Assembly: GCF_009684755.1 (NCBI RefSeq)
Contig: NZ_BLBC01000014.1
Location: 233,906 to 297,905, forward strand
Length of the DNA: 64,000 nt
DNA from: Capnocytophaga felis
GTDB taxonomy: Bacteria > Bacteroidota > Bacteroidia > Flavobacteriales > Flavobacteriaceae
Direction: 5' to 3'
Below, piece after piece: positions 27,878-36,611 of the stretch; the stretch's first letter is position 1, and the number at the start of each line of letters is the position of its first letter. The position numbers and the translations under genes were made by a program. A model generated the notes under the pieces. The model was not told where the DNA came from. It saw only the letters and a list, made by a program, of their open reading frames with translations, and ran no database searches.

Positions 27878-28489
27878 ATGAAGAAGCAATTAATAACAGG
27901 AGCCATAGCTGTATTTTTTTCATTTACATTTGCTGTAAATGCTCAGGAACAAGGTTTAGACACTATAAATGTTCAAGTTAAGAAGAAACAGAATACACTC
28001 AATGAACAGTTTGAAACCTTAGTTGAAAAAGCAAACTCTTGGCAAAGTTATAAAATTATTGATAGAGCTAAACTTGGAAATTATCAAAAAAACGTAATTG
28101 ATAGTTTACAAAGTGTCAAATCAAAAATACAAGCTCAACAAGATATCATTAACGGACACGAAGAAGAAGTTAAGCAACTAAATGGGAAAATATCTGAGTT
28201 ACAGAACAATCTTGAAAAAACTCAAAATGAGAAAGATAGTGTCAATTTCTTAGGAATTTTGCTTCCAAAATCAACCTATTCGTTAATGGTTTGGAGCCTT
28301 GTTCTGATTTTGACCTGCTTGCTGTTATTCTATGTCTATAAATACATAAATGGAAGTGCTGTTACTAAAAAATCACTTCAAGATTTGAAAGAACTTCAAG
28401 AAGAATATGAAAATTACAGAAAATCAGCCATTGAAAGAGAACAAAAAGTGCGTCGCCAGCTTCAAGACGAAATCAATAAACATAAATAA
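27878..28489 (+). CDS. Signal-peptide, coiled-coil, single-pass membrane protein upstream of trmD
   Basis: A 203-residue protein with a signal peptide (FSFTFAVNAQ), a periplasmic coiled coil (about residues 65-118, rich in Gln, Glu, Lys), one membrane segment (YSLMVWSLVLILTCLLLFYVY, about 128-148 in parts) and a cytoplasmic charged coiled tail. It ends 3 bases before trmD. Homologues in Flavobacteria are sometimes labelled tRNA (guanine-N1)-methyltransferase merely because of this position; the sequence has no methyltransferase features. Function unknown, perhaps an envelope tether. Confidence 0.75.
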   Translation: MKKQLITGAIAVFFSFTFAVNAQEQGLDTINVQVKKKQNTLNEQFETLVEKANSWQSYKIIDRAKLGNYQKNVIDSLQSVKSKIQAQQDIINGHEEEVKQLNGKISELQNNLEKTQNEKDSVNFLGILLPKSTYSLMVWSLVLILTCLLLFYVYKYINGSAVTKKSLQDLKELQEEYENYRKSAIEREQKVRRQLQDEINKHK

Positions 28490-28492
28490 CTA

Positions 28493-29170
28493 ATGCGTAT
28501 TGATATTATTTCGGTGGTTCCGGAACTTTTGGAAAGTCCTTTCAATGCTTCAATTATGAAGCGAGCAATTGAAAAAGGATTGGTGGAAGTTCATTTTCAT
28601 AACTTACGAGATTACAGCACAGGAAATTATCGGCAAGTAGATGATTATCAGTTTGGTGGAGGTGCAGGAATGGTACTAATGATTGAACCTATTGATAAGT
28701 GCATTACCAAACTAAAATCACAACGAGATTATGACGAAGTGATTTATATGACTCCTGACGGGGAAACTTTTAACCAGAAAACCGCAAACCGAATGTCTCT
28801 TTGTGAAAATTTAATTATACTTTGTGGGCATTACAAAGGTGTTGACCAACGTGTTCGCGACCATTTTATCACAAAGGAAATTTCTGTGGGTGATTATGTG
28901 CTTTCTGGCGGAGAATTGGGAGCTATGATTGTTTGCGATGCAGTTATTCGTTTGATTCCCGGTGTACTTGGAGATGAAACTTCAGCTTTAACTGACTCAT
29001 TTCAAGATGATTTGTTAGCTCCACCTGTTTACACACGTCCCGCATCGTACAACGGATGGAACGTTCCGGAAATATTACTAAGCGGAAATTTTCCTGAAAT
29101 AGAACAATGGCGTGAAGAAGAAGCTTACAAACACACCAAAATACGAAGACCTGATTTACTTAAAAAATAA
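28493..29170 (+). CDS. trmD: tRNA (guanine-37-N1)-methyltransferase
   Basis: A 225-residue SPOUT methyltransferase placing m1G at position 37 of tRNAs, which prevents frameshifting. Motifs: [10 protein letters not shown], the knotted SAM-binding loop [27 protein letters not shown] and the C-terminal helix (RRPDLLKK) that holds the tRNA-contacting residues. Translationally linked to the preceding gene by a 3-base gap. Confidence 0.96.
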   Translation: MRIDIISVVPELLESPFNASIMKRAIEKGLVEVHFHNLRDYSTGNYRQVDDYQFGGGAGMVLMIEPIDKCITKLKSQRDYDEVIYMTPDGETFNQKTANRMSLCENLIILCGHYKGVDQRVRDHFITKEISVGDYVLSGGELGAMIVCDAVIRLIPGVLGDETSALTDSFQDDLLAPPVYTRPASYNGWNVPEILLSGNFPEIEQWREEEAYKHTKIRRPDLLKK

Positions 29171-29175
29171 ATTAG

Positions 29176-29203
29176 AAAAGGCTATCTAAATTAGATAGCC
29201 TTT
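29176..29203. terminator. Terminator between trmD and the HU gene
   Basis: AAAAGGCTATCTAA and its complement, nearly a perfect palindrome, ending in seven T; works for both converging genes. Confidence 0.8.
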
Positions 29204-29224
29204 TTTTGATTCTTTTTCTGTTTA

Positions 29225-29497
29225 CTAGTTTACCGCGTCAGAAAGTTCAGAGCCTGGCTTGAATTTCACCACATTTTTAGCAGCTACTTTAATCACTTCA
29301 TTGGTACGAGGGTTTCTCGCCTCGCGAGCTTCTTTTTTAGTTACTGACCAAGAACCAAAGCCTACAATCGAAACTTTATCTCCTTTTTCCAGAGTTTTTT
29401 CTACATTTGAAAAGAAAGATTCCAACGCTTTCTTTGCATCTACTTTTGTAATTCCTGCATCAGCAGCAATAGCATCAATTAATTCTGTTTTGTTCAT
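29225..29497 (-). CDS. HU family DNA-binding protein
   Basis: A 90-residue HU-type nucleoid protein: MNKTELIDAIA at the start, the GFGSW turn, and the DNA-contacting arm EAREARNPRTNEVIKV. It bends and packs DNA as a dimer. It has its own -7 box (29527-29534) and shares the terminator with trmD. It is a canonical HU, unlike the DUF4469 protein at 18444. Confidence 0.96.
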   Translation of the reverse strand: MNKTELIDAIAADAGITKVDAKKALESFFSNVEKTLEKGDKVSIVGFGSWSVTKKEAREARNPRTNEVIKVAAKNVVKFKPGSELSDAVN

Positions 29498-29526
29498 AGT
29501 ATTGATTTTAATACAATTAATAAAGA

Positions 29527-29534
29527 CAAAGATA
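29527..29534 (-). promoter_or_regulatory. -7 promoter box for the HU gene
   Basis: TATCTTTG on the minus strand, 29 bases before the ATG. The gap from here to 29844 is AT-rich and holds nothing else I can support. Confidence 0.6.
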
Positions 29535-29844
29535 GTAATATATTTAATCTGAACAACAACTCTCTGTAAAAAAGCAGATATTTTAAATAAAAATTAACAT
29601 CATTGCTGGAATTCGCTAAAATAATTATAAAGAACACATTACTTTTCCTTTATTTTAATGGTAAATCCTACAAAGGCAACTTAATATTCACAAGTAAAAC
29701 AATGTAAAAAATATACTCTTCATAATATCTTTATCCTTAAAATTATTTTATTTTTCTGATATTAAAATGATTTTTTCACAGATATACTCATTTTAAAATT
29801 TAAAAATTATATTTTTCGTAAATTTCTTCCATAAAAACAAATAA

Positions 29845-29876
29845 AAAAGGATTAGAAAACATTTTCCAATCCTTTT
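29845..29876 (-). terminator. Terminator after ettA
   Basis: AAAAGGATT pairs with AATCCTTTT with an inner GAAAA/TTTTC pair; T-run on the minus-strand side, directly behind the ettA stop. Confidence 0.7.
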
Positions 29877-29887
29877 CATTATAATTG

Positions 29888-31582
29888 TTAATTACGAACT
29901 AATTTCTTGTACTTAATACGTGTTGGCGTAACTTCTTTTCCGAGGCGTTTGCGTTTATTTTCCTCGTATTCAGAAAAACTTCCTTCAAAGAAATATACTT
30001 GAGAATCGCCTTCAAATGCCAAAATATGCGTACAAATTCTGTCCAAGAACCATCGGTCGTGTGAGATGATTACAGCACAACCCGCAAAATTCTCCAAACC
30101 TTCCTCCAAAGCACGTAATGTATTAACATCTAAGTCGTTAGTAGGCTCATCGAGTAAAAGTACGTTTCCTTCTTCTTTGAGGGTCATTGCCAAATGCAAA
30201 CGGTTACGTTCTCCTCCCGAAAGCGTACCTACTTTTTTGTTTTGCTCACTTCCGCTGAAATTAAATCGGCTTAGATAGGCACGTGAATTAACCTGCCGTC
30301 CGCCCATCATAATGAGGTCTTGTCCATCGGAGAAATTCTCCCAAATAGATTTTTCAGGGTCAATATTCTTGTGCGACTGGTCAACATAAGCGATTTTTAC
30401 CGTTTCCCCAACGATAAATTCCCCTGAATCGGGTGTCTCTTCTCCCATAATCATTCTGAAAATGGTCGATTTTCCTGCTCCGTTAGGACCAATCACCCCA
30501 ACGATTCCCGCTTGTGGCAATACAAAATTCAAATCTTCATATAGGATTTTATCACCAAAGGCTTTGGATACGTGTTTGGCTTCAATAACGTTTGTTCCCA
30601 ATCGTGGTCCGTTAGGAATATAGATTTCGAGCTTTTCTTCCAATTGCTTTTGGTCTTCATTCAAAAGTCGGTCGTAGTTTTGCAAACGGGCTTTTTGCTT
30701 GGCTTGCCGTCCCTTAGCTCCTTGGCGTACCCATTCCAACTCACGTTCCAACATTTTTTGGCGTTTGGATTCAGTTTTTTGCTCTTGTGCCAAACGTTTG
30801 GCTTTTTGGTCAAGCCACGATGAATAGTTTCCTTTCCACGGAATACCTTCTCCTCTATCGAGTTCCAAAATCCAACCCGCAACATTGTCCAAGAAATAAC
30901 GGTCGTGGGTTACAGCGATTACAGTTCCTGCGTATTGTTGCAAATGTTGCTCCAACCACAGAACAGACTCAGCGTCAAGATGGTTCGTAGGCTCATCAAG
31001 TAACAGCACATCAGGTTGTTGCAAAAGCAAACGGCAAAGAGCAACACGGCGACGTTCTCCTCCCGAAAGCACTTTTATGGGCGTGTCGGGATCTGGCGTG
31101 CGGAGAGCATCCATAGCTATTTCCAATTTATTGTCGATTTCCCAACCGCCACAAGCGTCGATTTTATCTTGTAATTCGGCTTGTTTGTCCATCAACTTTT
31201 GCATTTTGTCAGGGTCAGAATACACCTCTTCCAAACCAAACATATCGTTAATTTTGTTGAACTCGTCCAAAATACCGATAATTTCAGAAGCACCCTCGCG
31301 AACTACTTCTATAACCGTTTTATTTTCATCTAATTGTGGTTCTTGTTCTAAATACCCGATCGTGTAGCCTGGGGCAAATACCACATCACCTTGATAGTTT
31401 TTATCAACCCCTGCAATAATCTTCAAAAGGGATGATTTTCCTGAACCATTCAACCCCAAAATACCTATTTTTGCTCCATAGAAAAAGCTCAAATAAATAT
31501 CTTTAAGCACTTGTTTATTCGTCGAAGAATAGGTTTTGCTTACCCTCGACATCGAAAAAATTACTTTCTTATCGTCTGACAT
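29888..31582 (-). CDS. ettA: ABC-F ATPase, EttA (energy-dependent translational throttle)
   Basis: A 564-residue ABC-F protein with two ATPase cassettes and no membrane part. Cassette one: GLNGSGKSS, LSGGERRRVALCR, LLLDEPTNHLDAES. Cassette two: GPNGAGKST, LSGGERNRLHLAM, LLLDEPTNDLDVNT. Between them is the ribosome-contacting linker, rich in basic and Gln residues (LEWVRQGAKGRQAKQKARLQ). The length and the RQAK linker fit EttA, which binds the ribosomal E site and gates the first elongation step by ADP/ATP ratio. Own promoter and terminator. Confidence 0.93.
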   Translation of the reverse strand: MSDDKKVIFSMSRVSKTYSSTNKQVLKDIYLSFFYGAKIGILGLNGSGKSSLLKIIAGVDKNYQGDVVFAPGYTIGYLEQEPQLDENKTVIEVVREGASEIIGILDEFNKINDMFGLEEVYSDPDKMQKLMDKQAELQDKIDACGGWEIDNKLEIAMDALRTPDPDTPIKVLSGGERRRVALCRLLLQQPDVLLLDEPTNHLDAESVLWLEQHLQQYAGTVIAVTHDRYFLDNVAGWILELDRGEGIPWKGNYSSWLDQKAKRLAQEQKTESKRQKMLERELEWVRQGAKGRQAKQKARLQNYDRLLNEDQKQLEEKLEIYIPNGPRLGTNVIEAKHVSKAFGDKILYEDLNFVLPQAGIVGVIGPNGAGKSTIFRMIMGEETPDSGEFIVGETVKIAYVDQSHKNIDPEKSIWENFSDGQDLIMMGGRQVNSRAYLSRFNFSGSEQNKKVGTLSGGERNRLHLAMTLKEEGNVLLLDEPTNDLDVNTLRALEEGLENFAGCAVIISHDRWFLDRICTHILAFEGDSQVYFFEGSFSEYEENKRKRLGKEVTPTRIKYKKLVRN

Positions 31583-31601
31583 ATTTTTAAAATTTAAGGC
31601 T

Positions 31602-31609
31602 CAAAGTTA
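31602..31609 (-). promoter_or_regulatory. -7 promoter box for ettA
   Basis: TAACTTTG on the minus strand, 19 bases before the ATG. Confidence 0.6.
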
Positions 31610-31822
31610 CATCTAAATATTGAAAAAGAAAAATATAAAAATTTGTACTTCAATCATTATTTTTTCAATCTATTTCACTAATGTTTTGGAGTGACAAACC
31701 TCTATTAATAATTTGATTTTCATTAAATTAAATAACTTTAAAACAGATTATAAAACGGATTTTTACGTAAATTAAATGTAAAAAATAAAAATCTTTGTAT
31801 TACAAAACTCAAGAAAATTACT

Positions 31823-31830
31823 TATTTTTG
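31823..31830 (+). promoter_or_regulatory. -7 promoter box for the small outer membrane protein
   Basis: TATTTTTG, 26 bases before ATG 31857. Confidence 0.55.
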
Positions 31831-31856
31831 TTACATAAACATAAAATGAAATCATA

Positions 31857-32330
31857 ATGAGACTCTTTTTTATCACAATATGTTTAGTACTTTCAATTAA
31901 TGCAAACGCTCAGAAAATGAAAGACATAGCTAATCGGACGGCTATAAGTATAGGATATGATTATCAAGGAAGAAATAGCCTTACTGCCGGAATTGAATAC
32001 AATTTGCCTATTGATAGCTATCGTTGGCACGGATACAACTTGGGAATGGCTATACGTTATTTTAAAGGAAAAGATGGCAACCAATATTTTGTTCCGGAAG
32101 TAAAATTAATTTACAGAAAAAACGGATTACTATTTGGTTTTCAATCTTCTACAAAGAATTTTTCGCCCATTGCAGGAGTTAATTTTCTTAATTTTTTGCA
32201 TCTTTATAGCGGATATAGTTTTCCTTTTGATAAAACTCAAACGAATCTGCAAGGTGTAGTTTTTGGAATTAGAATTTTTGTTGCACTTTTTGAAGGAAAA
32301 TTCTATGATAATTTAAAAATTGGATTTTAA
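31857..32330 (+). CDS. Small exported beta-barrel-like protein, unknown function
   Basis: A 157-residue protein with an 18-residue signal peptide (LSINANAQ) and alternating strands (AISIGYDYQGRNSLTAGIEYN, LGMAIRYFKG, LIYRKNGLLFGFQS in pieces) ending LKIGF, the last Phe typical of outer membrane barrels. It would make about eight strands. No family recognised. Single gene with promoter box and shared terminator. Confidence 0.65.
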   Translation: MRLFFITICLVLSINANAQKMKDIANRTAISIGYDYQGRNSLTAGIEYNLPIDSYRWHGYNLGMAIRYFKGKDGNQYFVPEVKLIYRKNGLLFGFQSSTKNFSPIAGVNFLNFLHLYSGYSFPFDKTQTNLQGVVFGIRIFVALFEGKFYDNLKIGF

Positions 32331-32341
32331 TACCGAATAAA

Positions 32342-32379
32342 AAAACAGCCAAATTTCTAAAAAGAAATTTGGCTGTTTT
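32342..32379. terminator. Bidirectional terminator between the barrel protein and ackA
   Basis: Perfect 17-bp stem AAAACAGCCAAATTTCT with its complement, AAAA loop. Confidence 0.9.
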
Positions 32380-32393
32380 AACTTTATTAACAA

Positions 32394-33596
32394 TTAACCT
32401 ATTAGTTCTACTACTTCGTTAGCTATTTGTAACTCTTCGTTTGTAGGAATGATAAGAATCTTTACACGACTTTTATCACTTTGAACCTCAACAGCTTGTT
32501 TAGGTCGGTTAAATTCTTTATTTTTATTTTCGTCAATTTCTATCCCTAAAAACTCCATTCCTTGACACGCAAGCAAACGAATTAAATCATCATTCTCGCC
32601 CAAACCTGCTGTAAAAGTGATGCTATCCAATCCGTTCAAAATAGCGGCATACGCCCCAATAAATTTCTTAATTCGGTAAGCATACATCTCATAGCAAAGA
32701 ATTGCATTGGCATCTCCTGCAAAGTATTTGTCCGATACATCTCGTGCATCGGAACTGCCTGTTAGTCCAAGCATTCCGCTTTTCTTGTTGAGAATTGTAC
32801 TAATTTCATCAGCTGTTAAATTCAATCTGTCAGCAAGATAAAAAATAACTCCGGCATCAATATTTCCACAACGTGTTCCCATCACCAAACCATCAAGTGG
32901 TGTAAGCCCCATTGTTGTATCCATACATCTTCCACTTTCATTCACGGCTGCCATACTTGAGCCATTTCCTAAGTGTATTGTGATGTTTTTTATATTCTCA
33001 TTCAAATGTTTACGTGCTTGTGCATCAACATATTTATGACTTGTTCCGTGGAATCCGTACGCTCTTACACCATAATTTTCGTAATATTCATTCGGGATAG
33101 CGTAGCGAAATGCTTTGGCTGGCATTGTTTGATGAAAAGCAGTATCAAAAACAGCTACGTGTTTTGCTTTTTTGAAAATCTTTTCTGCACTGCGAATCCC
33201 CTCCAAACAAGCAGGATTATGCAAAGGCGATAGCGGAATAAGTTTTTCTATTTCCTTTTCAACTTCCTCCGTTACAAGTGTTGGTTGCACAAATTTTTCT
33301 CCTCCGTGAACCACACGATGCCCTATGGCTTTAATATCATCCGGATTACTGATAACCCCTACTTCTGCATCTGTTAGTAAATCAGTTACTTGCCTCATTG
33401 CCTCTTCGTGGTTACTGATTGGTAACTGTTTTTTTATTTCTACTTCTTTACCATCTTTCAAAGCCACATATTTGATTGAACTTCCTTCAATCCCAATTCT
33501 ATCTACAAGCCCTCTTACTTTTGAGATACCCTTTTGTGAATCAATTAATTGATATTTTAGTGAGGAACTTCCCGAATTTATTATCAATATTTCCAT
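32394..33596 (-). CDS. ackA: Acetate kinase
   Basis: A 400-residue enzyme making ATP from acetyl phosphate and ADP. Motifs: MEILIINSGSSSLKYQL at the start, VVHGGE, VFDTAFHQTMP, YGFHGTSHKYV and HLGNGSSMAAV. Together with Pta (34382) it turns acetyl-CoA into acetate and ATP, the expected fermentation end step. A membrane gene lies between the two, and pta is closed by a terminator while ackA has its own -7 box at 33681, so the two enzymes are transcribed separately. Confidence 0.97.
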   Translation of the reverse strand: MEILIINSGSSSLKYQLIDSQKGISKVRGLVDRIGIEGSSIKYVALKDGKEVEIKKQLPISNHEEAMRQVTDLLTDAEVGVISNPDDIKAIGHRVVHGGEKFVQPTLVTEEVEKEIEKLIPLSPLHNPACLEGIRSAEKIFKKAKHVAVFDTAFHQTMPAKAFRYAIPNEYYENYGVRAYGFHGTSHKYVDAQARKHLNENIKNITIHLGNGSSMAAVNESGRCMDTTMGLTPLDGLVMGTRCGNIDAGVIFYLADRLNLTADEISTILNKKSGMLGLTGSSDARDVSDKYFAGDANAILCYEMYAYRIKKFIGAYAAILNGLDSITFTAGLGENDDLIRLLACQGMEFLGIEIDENKNKEFNRPKQAVEVQSDKSRVKILIIPTNEELQIANEVVELIG

Positions 33597-33680
33597 ATAT
33601 TTTTATTAAAAACGATTATATAATTTAATTCAATTTTTTTTGAGATTATATTTACTATTTCCTTCTGAAAGAAAACGGCA

Positions 33681-33688
33681 CAAAGCTA
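33681..33688 (-). promoter_or_regulatory. -7 promoter box for ackA
   Basis: TAGCTTTG on the minus strand, 84 bases before the ATG, leaving a fairly long leader. Confidence 0.55.
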
Positions 33689-33771
33689 CAAAACTTTTTC
33701 AAACTCAAAGAATTTTTATTGCAAATATATTTCTAACTCAATATTAATCCAACTAATATGTAACAATATTG

Positions 33772-34284
33772 TTATAGTAAATGTTTCATTGCAGCTTCTT
33801 CTTGTCGAATACGGATTGTTAAAATTACCGCATAAATAGGCAACATAACACAAAGTGTGATGTAAGCCTTACATAAAAGTGCAATTCCCACAAGTTCAGG
33901 CAGAATATTCAAAAAATAATTAGGATGTTTTACCCATTTGAATAAAAAAGATTTATTGATTTTATGGTTGGGCAATATGTATATTTTCAGCGTCCAAATT
34001 TCCTTAAGCTGATAAATCACATAAAACAGCATCAAATATGCAAAAACTAACAAGGCAACTCCTATATTTGAGGTAAAATCTAATGAAAAATGTTCGTTTC
34101 GGATAGCTTCAAATAAACAAAGAAAATAAAAAGATACGTGAGCAAGTGTCAGCAACATCGAGTTGAATTTTCCGTATTGAATTCCTCCCATTTCTTTAAT
34201 TCGTTTTTCATTTTTAATCGAAATTGCTAAAGAAACTAATCTTAGTGCAAAAAAACAGATAAAAATAATAATGACTTCTTTCAT
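33772..34284 (-). CDS. Isoprenylcysteine carboxyl methyltransferase (ICMT)-like membrane protein
   Basis: A 170-residue protein with about five membrane segments. The segment FKWVKHPNYFLNILPELVGIALL followed near the end by RIRQEEAAMKHLL fits the ICMT/PEMT-type fold, in which HPNY and the late Arg-Glu-Glu bind SAM and the headgroup. The methyl acceptor in bacteria is unknown; prenylated proteins are not expected. It lies between pta and ackA on the same strand. Confidence 0.7.
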   Translation of the reverse strand: MKEVIIIFICFFALRLVSLAISIKNEKRIKEMGGIQYGKFNSMLLTLAHVSFYFLCLFEAIRNEHFSLDFTSNIGVALLVFAYLMLFYVIYQLKEIWTLKIYILPNHKINKSFLFKWVKHPNYFLNILPELVGIALLCKAYITLCVMLPIYAVILTIRIRQEEAAMKHLL

Positions 34285-34330
34285 ACAATGATTTATAATT
34301 TTACAGTTTTAAAAATACATAGTCAAAAAA

Positions 34331-34359
34331 TTTGCCAAAGCTTTAAAGGCTTTGGCAAA
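34331..34359 (-). terminator. Terminator after pta
   Basis: TTTGCCAAAGC and GCTTTGGCAAA, 11-bp perfect stem, 7-base loop; on the minus strand it is followed by TTTTTTGAC. Confidence 0.8.
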
Positions 34360-34381
34360 AAGTATACATTCAAAAAGAATT

Positions 34382-36466
34382 CTATTCTTCCATAACTGAC
34401 TGAATAGCAGTGATTAACACTGTATTATAAATATCAGGAATGGTAGCTCCTCGGCTTAAATCATTTACGGGTTTTTTAAGCCCTTGTAACATTGGTCCTA
34501 TAGCTAATGCCCCTGTTTCACGTTGTACTGCTTTGTAGGTATTGTTTCCTGTGTTCAAATCGGGGAAAATAAGCACATTTGCTTGCCCCGCTACTTTTGA
34601 ATCAGGCATTTTACTTTTTCCTACTTTAGGGTCAACCGCAGCATCATACTGAATAGGTCCTTCTACAAGTAATTCAGGATGTTGTGATTTTACAATTTCA
34701 GTTGCTTCACGCACTTTATCCACATCGGCACCGCTTCCTGAACTTCCTGAAGAATAGGAAAGTAAAGCAACCTTAGGCTCAATTCCGAAAGCTTTTGCCG
34801 ATTCAGCCGATGAAATAGCAATTTCAGCCAACTGTTCTGCTGTCGGATTCGGAACGATTGCACAATCTCCATAAACAAGCACTCTGTCGTGCAACAACAT
34901 AAAGAACACTGAAGAAACCGTATTTACATTCGGTTTGGTTTTTACAAATTGTAATGAAGGACGAATTGTATGTGCCGTTGTATTTACCGCACCCGAAACC
35001 ATTCCGTCAGCATCACCTAAAAATACCATCATCGTTCCGAAATACGAAACATCAAGCATTAAATCACGTGCTTGCGATAGTTCCATTCCTTTGGATTTTC
35101 GAAGTTCGTATAATTTTTCGGCATATGAATTATACTTCGGACTTTCTATCGGATTAACAACAGAAATACGATTTTCATCCCAACGCAATCCCAACTCGTT
35201 CACTCGTGCAATTATTTTTTCAGGCTCGCCAAGTATGGTTAAATAAACCAATTCATCCGCTGCCAACTGTGATGCTGCCGTAAGAATACGGTCGTCTGTT
35301 CCTTCAGGCAAAACAATGTGTTTCTGAGCATTGCGAGCCTTTTGCACCATATTGTATTGAAACATACGCGGTGTAATAGTCTCGGACTTGAAAGAAGAAA
35401 TCCTTTTGTTCAAATCCTCCACATCGGCGTATTTTTCAAAAAGTTGTATGCACAACTTAATTTTTTCAAAACTTTCAGGATATATTTTCGATTTAATATT
35501 TCCGATGCGATTGGCTGTTTCAAAAGTTCCTAACTTTGATACCATAATAGGAAGCATTTTTTGTGTCCCGTCAAGGATTTTCACGATAGATTTTTCAGGT
35601 GTAAGTGCTCCAGAAAGTACTATCCCAGCCACACGCGGATAATTGGAAGAAATATGAGCTGCCAATGTTCCCACAATCAAATCAGAACGGTCAGCGGGCA
35701 TTACCGCCAAACAACCTTCTGACAGATGGTTTAGGAAATTGTGTAACTGCATTCCCCCTACAATGGTTTTTTTGGTAATTATATCCACGTCATCACCTTT
35801 GTACAGAAAGCGGGCACCTAATTCATCGGCGACTTCTTTTACTGTTGGACGACTTAAATCGCCTTCTTTTGGAATAAAAGTAAAGTGAATATCCTTGTAC
35901 TCTTGTTGAAGTTTTTGTTTTATTCCGTCAACGTAATACTTTGCTTTATTGACAAATACGCCCAAAATTTGAACCTCTTGTTCAAGTAAGGAATTTACCT
36001 CTATTTGTATGTGATTTACCAATTCATCTTCCGAAGAAAAATTATCCTTCAATACAATAAGTGCCGGAATGTTCAGACTTTGAGCCAACGACGCATTGAA
36101 ATTAATGTCAAACACATTGCTTTCTTCCAGTAAGTCTGTTCCTTCAACTAATACAAAATCATATTTGTTTTCCAACTCTTTGTATCTTTTAATAATTGTG
36201 TCGTAAACCTCTCCGATTTTCCCTTTATTTTTAAGGCTCGCCACTTCACTACGTGAAAAAACATACGCATCATCGTACTTCATATCCAACTGAAAATGAG
36301 AAAGAATCGTCATTATATGATTATCTTTCTGAGTTTTACTTTCCAAAATTGGCTTGAAATACGCTACTTTAGTTGTATTTCGCATAATCATTTGCATTAC
36401 CCCTATGGTAACCAATGATTTTCCGCTGTAAGTGTCGGACGTGATGATATATACCGATTTATTCAT
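34382..36466 (-). CDS. pta: Phosphate acetyltransferase (long form)
   Basis: A 694-residue three-part enzyme. The N-terminal part is a BioD/CobB-like P-loop-type domain (MNKSVYIITSDTYSGKSLV), the middle is a DRTGG domain (about 210-320), and the last 330 residues are the catalytic PTA domain (RMFQYNMVQKARNAQKHIVLPEG in pieces, YGDCAIVPNP, LSYSSGSSGSG). It converts acetyl-CoA and phosphate to acetyl phosphate for AckA. The long form is often allosterically regulated. Promoter box at 36535, terminator at 34331. Confidence 0.95.
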   Translation of the reverse strand: MNKSVYIITSDTYSGKSLVTIGVMQMIMRNTTKVAYFKPILESKTQKDNHIMTILSHFQLDMKYDDAYVFSRSEVASLKNKGKIGEVYDTIIKRYKELENKYDFVLVEGTDLLEESNVFDINFNASLAQSLNIPALIVLKDNFSSEDELVNHIQIEVNSLLEQEVQILGVFVNKAKYYVDGIKQKLQQEYKDIHFTFIPKEGDLSRPTVKEVADELGARFLYKGDDVDIITKKTIVGGMQLHNFLNHLSEGCLAVMPADRSDLIVGTLAAHISSNYPRVAGIVLSGALTPEKSIVKILDGTQKMLPIMVSKLGTFETANRIGNIKSKIYPESFEKIKLCIQLFEKYADVEDLNKRISSFKSETITPRMFQYNMVQKARNAQKHIVLPEGTDDRILTAASQLAADELVYLTILGEPEKIIARVNELGLRWDENRISVVNPIESPKYNSYAEKLYELRKSKGMELSQARDLMLDVSYFGTMMVFLGDADGMVSGAVNTTAHTIRPSLQFVKTKPNVNTVSSVFFMLLHDRVLVYGDCAIVPNPTAEQLAEIAISSAESAKAFGIEPKVALLSYSSGSSGSGADVDKVREATEIVKSQHPELLVEGPIQYDAAVDPKVGKSKMPDSKVAGQANVLIFPDLNTGNNTYKAVQRETGALAIGPMLQGLKKPVNDLSRGATIPDIYNTVLITAIQSVMEE

Positions 36467-36534
36467 ATTTAATTTATTTAATTGATTGAGAGATTAATGC
36501 AAAAAATCACCAAAACTCCCCAATTTTGACCGCA

Positions 36535-36542
36535 CAAAGGTA
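36535..36542 (-). promoter_or_regulatory. -7 promoter box for pta
   Basis: TACCTTTG on the minus strand, 68 bases before the ATG. Confidence 0.55.
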
Positions 36543-36611
36543 GTAATTTTTGAAAAAAGAATAAAAATTTTTAAGCGATAAAAAAGAAAGAAAACTTCCG
36601 TTTAGGATTAT

